Below, piece after piece: positions 60,873 through 64,000 of a DNA stretch of 64,000 nucleotides. The stretch's first letter is position 1. Each line of letters opens with the position of its first letter. Under the pieces are notes generated by a model. It did not search any database and was not told the DNA's origin. It saw nothing but the letters and a program-made list of their open reading frames with translations. The DNA lies in the NCBI RefSeq assembly GCF_900187445.1, contig NZ_FYEB01000018.1, forward strand, positions 1 to 64,000, given 5' to 3'. Source of the DNA: Pseudomonas sp. Irchel s3b2. GTDB taxonomy: Bacteria > Pseudomonadota > Gammaproteobacteria > Pseudomonadales > Pseudomonadaceae. Made by a program: the position numbers and the translations under genes.

Positions 60873-62102
60873 ATGCTTAATGGCCTGTGGCTTGGCTTCT
60901 TCATCGTGGCTGCCGTTTCGGCGCTGGCGCAATGGCTGATCGGCGGCAACGCCGGGATCTTCGCGGCGATGGTAGAAAGCATTTTCGCCATGGCCAAATT
61001 GTCGGTCGAGGTCATGATCCTGCTGTTCGGCACTCTCACCCTCTGGCTGGGTTTTTTGCGGATCGCCGAAAAGGCCGGGATCGTCGAGTGGCTGGCCAAG
61101 GCGTTGGGCCCGCTGTTCCTGCGCCTGATGCCGGAAGTGCCGCCCGGACACCCGGCCATCGGTCTGATCACACTCAATTTCGCCGCCAACGGCCTGGGGC
61201 TGGACAACGCCGCCACGCCGATCGGCCTCAAAGCCATGAAGGCGCTGCAAGAACTCAATCCCAGCGACACCATCGCCAGCAACGCGCAGATCCTCTTCCT
61301 GGTGCTCAACGCCTCGTCCCTGACCCTGCTGCCAGTGACGATCTTCATGTACCGCGCCCAGCAAGGCGCGCCCGATCCGACCCTGGTGTTCCTGCCGATT
61401 CTGCTCGCGACCAGTTGTTCGACCCTGGTCGGTCTGTTGTCGGTGGCGTTCATGCAGCGTCTGCGCCTGTGGGACCCGGTGGTGCTCGCCTACCTGATTC
61501 CCGGTGCCCTGGCCCTCGGTGCGTTCATGGCGCTGCTGGCGACGCTCTCGGCGACCGCTCTGGCGAGTCTGTCATCGATCCTCGGCAACCTGACGCTGTT
61601 CGGGCTGACCATGCTGTTTCTGGTGATCGGCGCATTTCGCAAAGTGAAGGTCTACGAGGCGTTCATCGAGGGCGCCAAAGAAGGCTTCGACGTGGCCAAG
61701 AATCTGCTGCCGTATCTGGTGGCGATGCTCTGCGCCGTGGGCGTATTGCGGGCGTCCGGAGCGCTGGATTTCGGTCTGGACGGGATTCGTCATCTGGTGG
61801 AGTGGGCCGGTTGGGACACGCGTTTCGTCGATGCGCTGCCGACGGCCATGGTCAAACCCTTCTCCGGCAGCGCCGCGCGGGCGATGCTGATTGAAACCAT
61901 GAAGACCGAAGGGGTAGACAGCTTCCCGGCGCTGGTGGCGGCGACGATTCAGGGCAGTACCGAGACGACCTTCTATGTACTGGCGGTGTACTTCGGCGCG
62001 GTGGGCATTCAGCGTGCACGGCATGCGGTGGGGTGTGCGTTGCTGGCGGAGTTGGCGGGTGTGCTTGGCGCGATCGGGGTTTGCTACTGGTTCTTTGGCT
62101 GA
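60873..62102 (+). CDS. Nucleoside-recognition domain membrane protein (fused SpmA-SpmB)
   Basis: 409 residues with two Gate/nucleoside-recognition domains, roughly 40-170 and 260-390, equal to SpmA and SpmB joined. About eight membrane helices. Conserved Asn/Gly-rich NFAANGLGLDNAATPIG in the first and ATIQGSTETTFYVLA in the second. In Bacillus SpmA/B act in spore core dehydration; in non-sporing pseudomonads the role is unknown, perhaps small-molecule transport. Confidence 0.88.
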   Translation: MLNGLWLGFFIVAAVSALAQWLIGGNAGIFAAMVESIFAMAKLSVEVMILLFGTLTLWLGFLRIAEKAGIVEWLAKALGPLFLRLMPEVPPGHPAIGLITLNFAANGLGLDNAATPIGLKAMKALQELNPSDTIASNAQILFLVLNASSLTLLPVTIFMYRAQQGAPDPTLVFLPILLATSCSTLVGLLSVAFMQRLRLWDPVVLAYLIPGALALGAFMALLATLSATALASLSSILGNLTLFGLTMLFLVIGAFRKVKVYEAFIEGAKEGFDVAKNLLPYLVAMLCAVGVLRASGALDFGLDGIRHLVEWAGWDTRFVDALPTAMVKPFSGSAARAMLIETMKTEGVDSFPALVAATIQGSTETTFYVLAVYFGAVGIQRARHAVGCALLAELAGVLGAIGVCYWFFG

Positions 62103-62112
62103 CCGAAAAACC

Positions 62113-62219
62113 TGTGGGAGCGAGCTTGCTCGCGAAGAGGCCGGTACATTCAACATCTCTGTTGACTGACACACCGCCTTCGCGAGCAAGTCGAATCGTC
62201 GCACCGCCGCTCCCACATT
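62113..62219. repeat. REPIN with interrupted right arm
   Basis: Left arm TGTGGGAGCGAGCTTGCTCG; right arm CTTCGCGAGCAAG is separated from CGCTCCCACA by about 17 extra bases, so the element looks decayed. Confidence 0.8.
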
Positions 62220-62236
62220 AAAAATGCGTCCGACCT

Positions 62237-62863
62237 TTATGGCGTCAACGGCGGCACAACCTTCTGACCTTGCTCCACCGTCCAAGCCACCACCTGCGCC
62301 GTCAATTGATCGCTGGCCTGGCCAAAACCGGTCACCACCGCCGGCACCTTCACATCGCTCAACGGCTGACGCACTTCAAAGCGCCGACTGGCGAGGATTC
62401 GCTGGTCATACCCACGCACCAACAACGCATCCAGGCGCACGACCACGCTCGCCGCCGTGCCTTGGTACTCGGTCTGGAACGCTTGCAGGTTGCCGCCCAG
62501 CTCCAGGTCTGCCTGGAAATTACTGTCATCGGTGCTGAGCAACGGCACGCGACCGTCACCCTGGAAACCATCGAGCAGACGATTGCGCAACAGCACCGGT
62601 GCCGGATCGCTCCAGCGTGAAGCCTTGTAGCTGCTGATCAGGTCACCTTGAGGTATCACTGCGATTTTCGAGTTGTTCAAGGCTTCGCTGGTCTGAGGCT
62701 TGGCCAGCCGCAACGACCAGCGTTGCGGCGTGCCGTGAAGGGCCGATGCGTCGCTCTGCGTCGATGGCAGGCGATAGACATCGGACGGCTCGGTCTTGGG
62801 GAAAATCGAACAGGAAGCGACCAACGCAAAACCGGCGAGGAGGGCGAGATGAGCCAGCTTCAT
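62237..62863 (-). CDS. ABC-type transport auxiliary lipoprotein (PqiC/LptE-like component)
   Basis: 208 residues. Lipobox LVASC near residue 18. Resembles PF03886 ABC-type transport auxiliary components: YRLPS near the start of the mature part, and EVRQPLSDVKVPAVVTGFGQASDQLTAQVVAW near the end. Part of an MCE-type phospholipid or hydrophobic-compound transporter, bridging to the outer membrane. ATGA overlap with the upstream mlaD-like gene. Confidence 0.87.
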   Translation of the reverse strand: MKLAHLALLAGFALVASCSIFPKTEPSDVYRLPSTQSDASALHGTPQRWSLRLAKPQTSEALNNSKIAVIPQGDLISSYKASRWSDPAPVLLRNRLLDGFQGDGRVPLLSTDDSNFQADLELGGNLQAFQTEYQGTAASVVVRLDALLVRGYDQRILASRRFEVRQPLSDVKVPAVVTGFGQASDQLTAQVVAWTVEQGQKVVPPLTP

Positions 62864-63798
62864 GGCGTGAACTCCTTGTTCTTGTCATTGCCCAGCAGGT
62901 AACCGCTGGGGTTGGCCTCAAGCCGATGGGAAATGGTTCGCAGCGAACTCAAGGTATCGCGCAGCTCACGCACCGCCGGCGCCAGGCCATTGAGGCCCTG
63001 CATGCCGCTGTTGAGGGAATCCTGATTGGCGGAGAGCAACGTGTTGATGGTCGCGCTGCTTTGTTCCAGGGACTTCATGGCTTGCTCGGCACTGCCGAAC
63101 ATCTGCTTGCCCTGATCGTTGAGCAGGCCGTTGGCGTTGCGCATCAACGCGGTGGTCTGTTCCAGGGTGGCGCTGGCCTGCTTGCCAACCGAAGCCAGTT
63201 GCTGCATCGCCTGACGAATGTCGCCGCGCTGGTCGGCGATGGTGCCGGTGGTTTGCTCCAGATGCTCCAGGGTGCTGCTGATAAGCGCGACGTTCTCCGA
63301 GGAAAACAACTGATTGGCGTTGTGCATCAACACGTTCACGCCCTCCATCAGATCGTTACTGTCATTCATCAACCGGGCAATGGGCGAGGGCGACGCAACG
63401 ATTGTCGGCAAATTGCCGTCCTTGCCCTTGAGGGTCGGACTTTGTGGCGTGCCGCCGCTGAGCTGGATGATCGAGGTCCCGGTGATCCCGGTCAGCGCCA
63501 GTTTGGCCTGGGTGTCTTCCTTGATCGGAGTGTCTCCGCCCAGGCGAATCCGCGCCAACACCCGGCGCGGATCATTCGGGTCCAGGCGCAGCATCACCAC
63601 ATCGCCGACCTTGATCCCGCTGTACTGCACGGCGCTGCCCTTGGACAGGCCGCTGACCGCCTCGTTGAAGACGATTTCGTAATCCTTGAATTCGGTATCG
63701 ACGCTGGACTTGGCCAGCCACAGACCGAAGAGCAGGGCGCCCGCCACCACTATGACGGTGAACAGGCCGATCAATACGTGATGGGCTCGGGTTTCCAT
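62860..63798 (-). CDS. MlaD family (MCE domain) protein
   Basis: 312 residues. N-terminal transmembrane helix (~residues 6-28), MCE domain ~40-120 with GSAVQYSGIKVGDVVMLRLDP, then a long coiled-coil-rich region with Gln/Ser heptads (~150-290). MCE proteins form periplasmic hexameric rings that ferry lipids. Larger than MlaD itself (~150 residues), closer to the longer PqiB/Mce type. Sits between the ATPase and the lipoprotein. Confidence 0.9.
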   Translation of the reverse strand: METRAHHVLIGLFTVIVVAGALLFGLWLAKSSVDTEFKDYEIVFNEAVSGLSKGSAVQYSGIKVGDVVMLRLDPNDPRRVLARIRLGGDTPIKEDTQAKLALTGITGTSIIQLSGGTPQSPTLKGKDGNLPTIVASPSPIARLMNDSNDLMEGVNVLMHNANQLFSSENVALISSTLEHLEQTTGTIADQRGDIRQAMQQLASVGKQASATLEQTTALMRNANGLLNDQGKQMFGSAEQAMKSLEQSSATINTLLSANQDSLNSGMQGLNGLAPAVRELRDTLSSLRTISHRLEANPSGYLLGNDKNKEFTP

Positions 63799-63799
63799 G

Positions 63800-64000
63800 T
63801 CAGACCTCGTTGAGCTGGTTAGCGGCCGTCAGCGCCGCGCGGCCGCGAGGGCCATGGAAGTATTCGTGAATCCACGCATCATCGGTTTCCGACACCTTGT
63901 CGATGCCGTCCGCCACCAGCACTTTCTTCTGCGCCAGCACCGCCACTCGGTCGGTGATGGTGTATAGCGTGTCGAGGTCGTGGGTCACCAGAAACACGCT
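63800..64000 (-). CDS. MCE-type ABC transporter ATP-binding protein, C-terminal part (cut by window end)
   Basis: Only the last 66 residues or so are inside the window. LVTHDLDTLYTITDRVAVL is the H-loop histidine segment of ABC ATPases, and the end EYFHGPRGRAA is typical of MlaF-type proteins. Stop lies one base before the mlaD-like start, so the three genes form one operon. The Walker motifs lie outside the window. Confidence 0.85.
   Translation of the reverse strand, partial: SVFLVTHDLDTLYTITDRVAVLAQKKVLVADGIDKVSETDDAWIHEYFHGPRGRAALTAANQLNEV

Overview
The window is chromosomal DNA from a fluorescent-group Pseudomonas. Gene content and local order match the pseudomonad core near the replication origin: pntAA-AB-B, trpBA with divergent trpI, prlC-yheV-radical SAM, the aa3-type cytochrome oxidase cluster, metNIQ, zur-znuABC, polA-ErsA-engB, dsbA-dgcH-ampDh2 and kinB-algB. 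High-GC codon use and many 'GTAGGAGCGAGGCTTGCCCGCGAAG'-type REPIN repeats agree with this. PAO1 locus tags quoted below are from memory.

Layout. 1-3.5 kb: transhydrogenase operon and a CoA transferase. 3.6-7.4 kb: a DUF1127 gene, three tandem secreted DUF2388 paralogues and a translationally coupled two-domain DUF4105/HExxH periplasmic protein. 7.6-16.5 kb: an RcnB-like protein, trpBA/trpI, and a run of small envelope or stress genes (DUF883, dodecin, two DUF1161, LLM oxidoreductase, OsmC, two lipoproteins, a lipoprotein metallopeptidase). 16.5-17.2 kb: a RAYT transposase between two REPINs. 17.2-22.7 kb: HAD phosphatase, gamma-carbonic anhydrase, prlC, yheV, an AT-richer orphan EF-hand gene, and a LexA-box-controlled radical SAM gene. 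23-25.3 kb: beta-carbonic anhydrase and a SulP transporter. 26.4-35.1 kb: coxB-coxA-ctaG-coxC, a DUF2909 gene, surf1, a Sco-like protein, ctaA, cyoE and sco1, which together make, metallate and supply haem a to the oxidase. 35.2-41.8 kb: metNIQ, a lipoprotein, and the zinc uptake and regulation locus. 41.9-51.9 kb: thrB, DUF2782, polA, the ErsA-type sRNA, engB, cytochromes c5 and c4, dsbA, an EEP-family protein and dgcH. 52-58.6 kb: AmpDh2 amidase, a CSS-EAL phosphodiesterase, kinB/algB, and two small membrane proteins. 59.3-64 kb: gltP, a fused SpmAB-like protein, and an MCE/ABC lipid-transport operon cut by the window end.

No rRNA, tRNA, CRISPR array, prophage or conventional IS element was seen. 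The mobile component is the REPIN/RAYT system. The least explained parts are the DUF2388 x3/DUF4105 cassette with repeated GTACAG/CTGTAC half-sites upstream, the orphan EF-hand gene, the 58.6-59.3 kb segment, a sigma54-type promoter beside algB, and a PolA whose proofreading domain lacks the first catalytic Asp.
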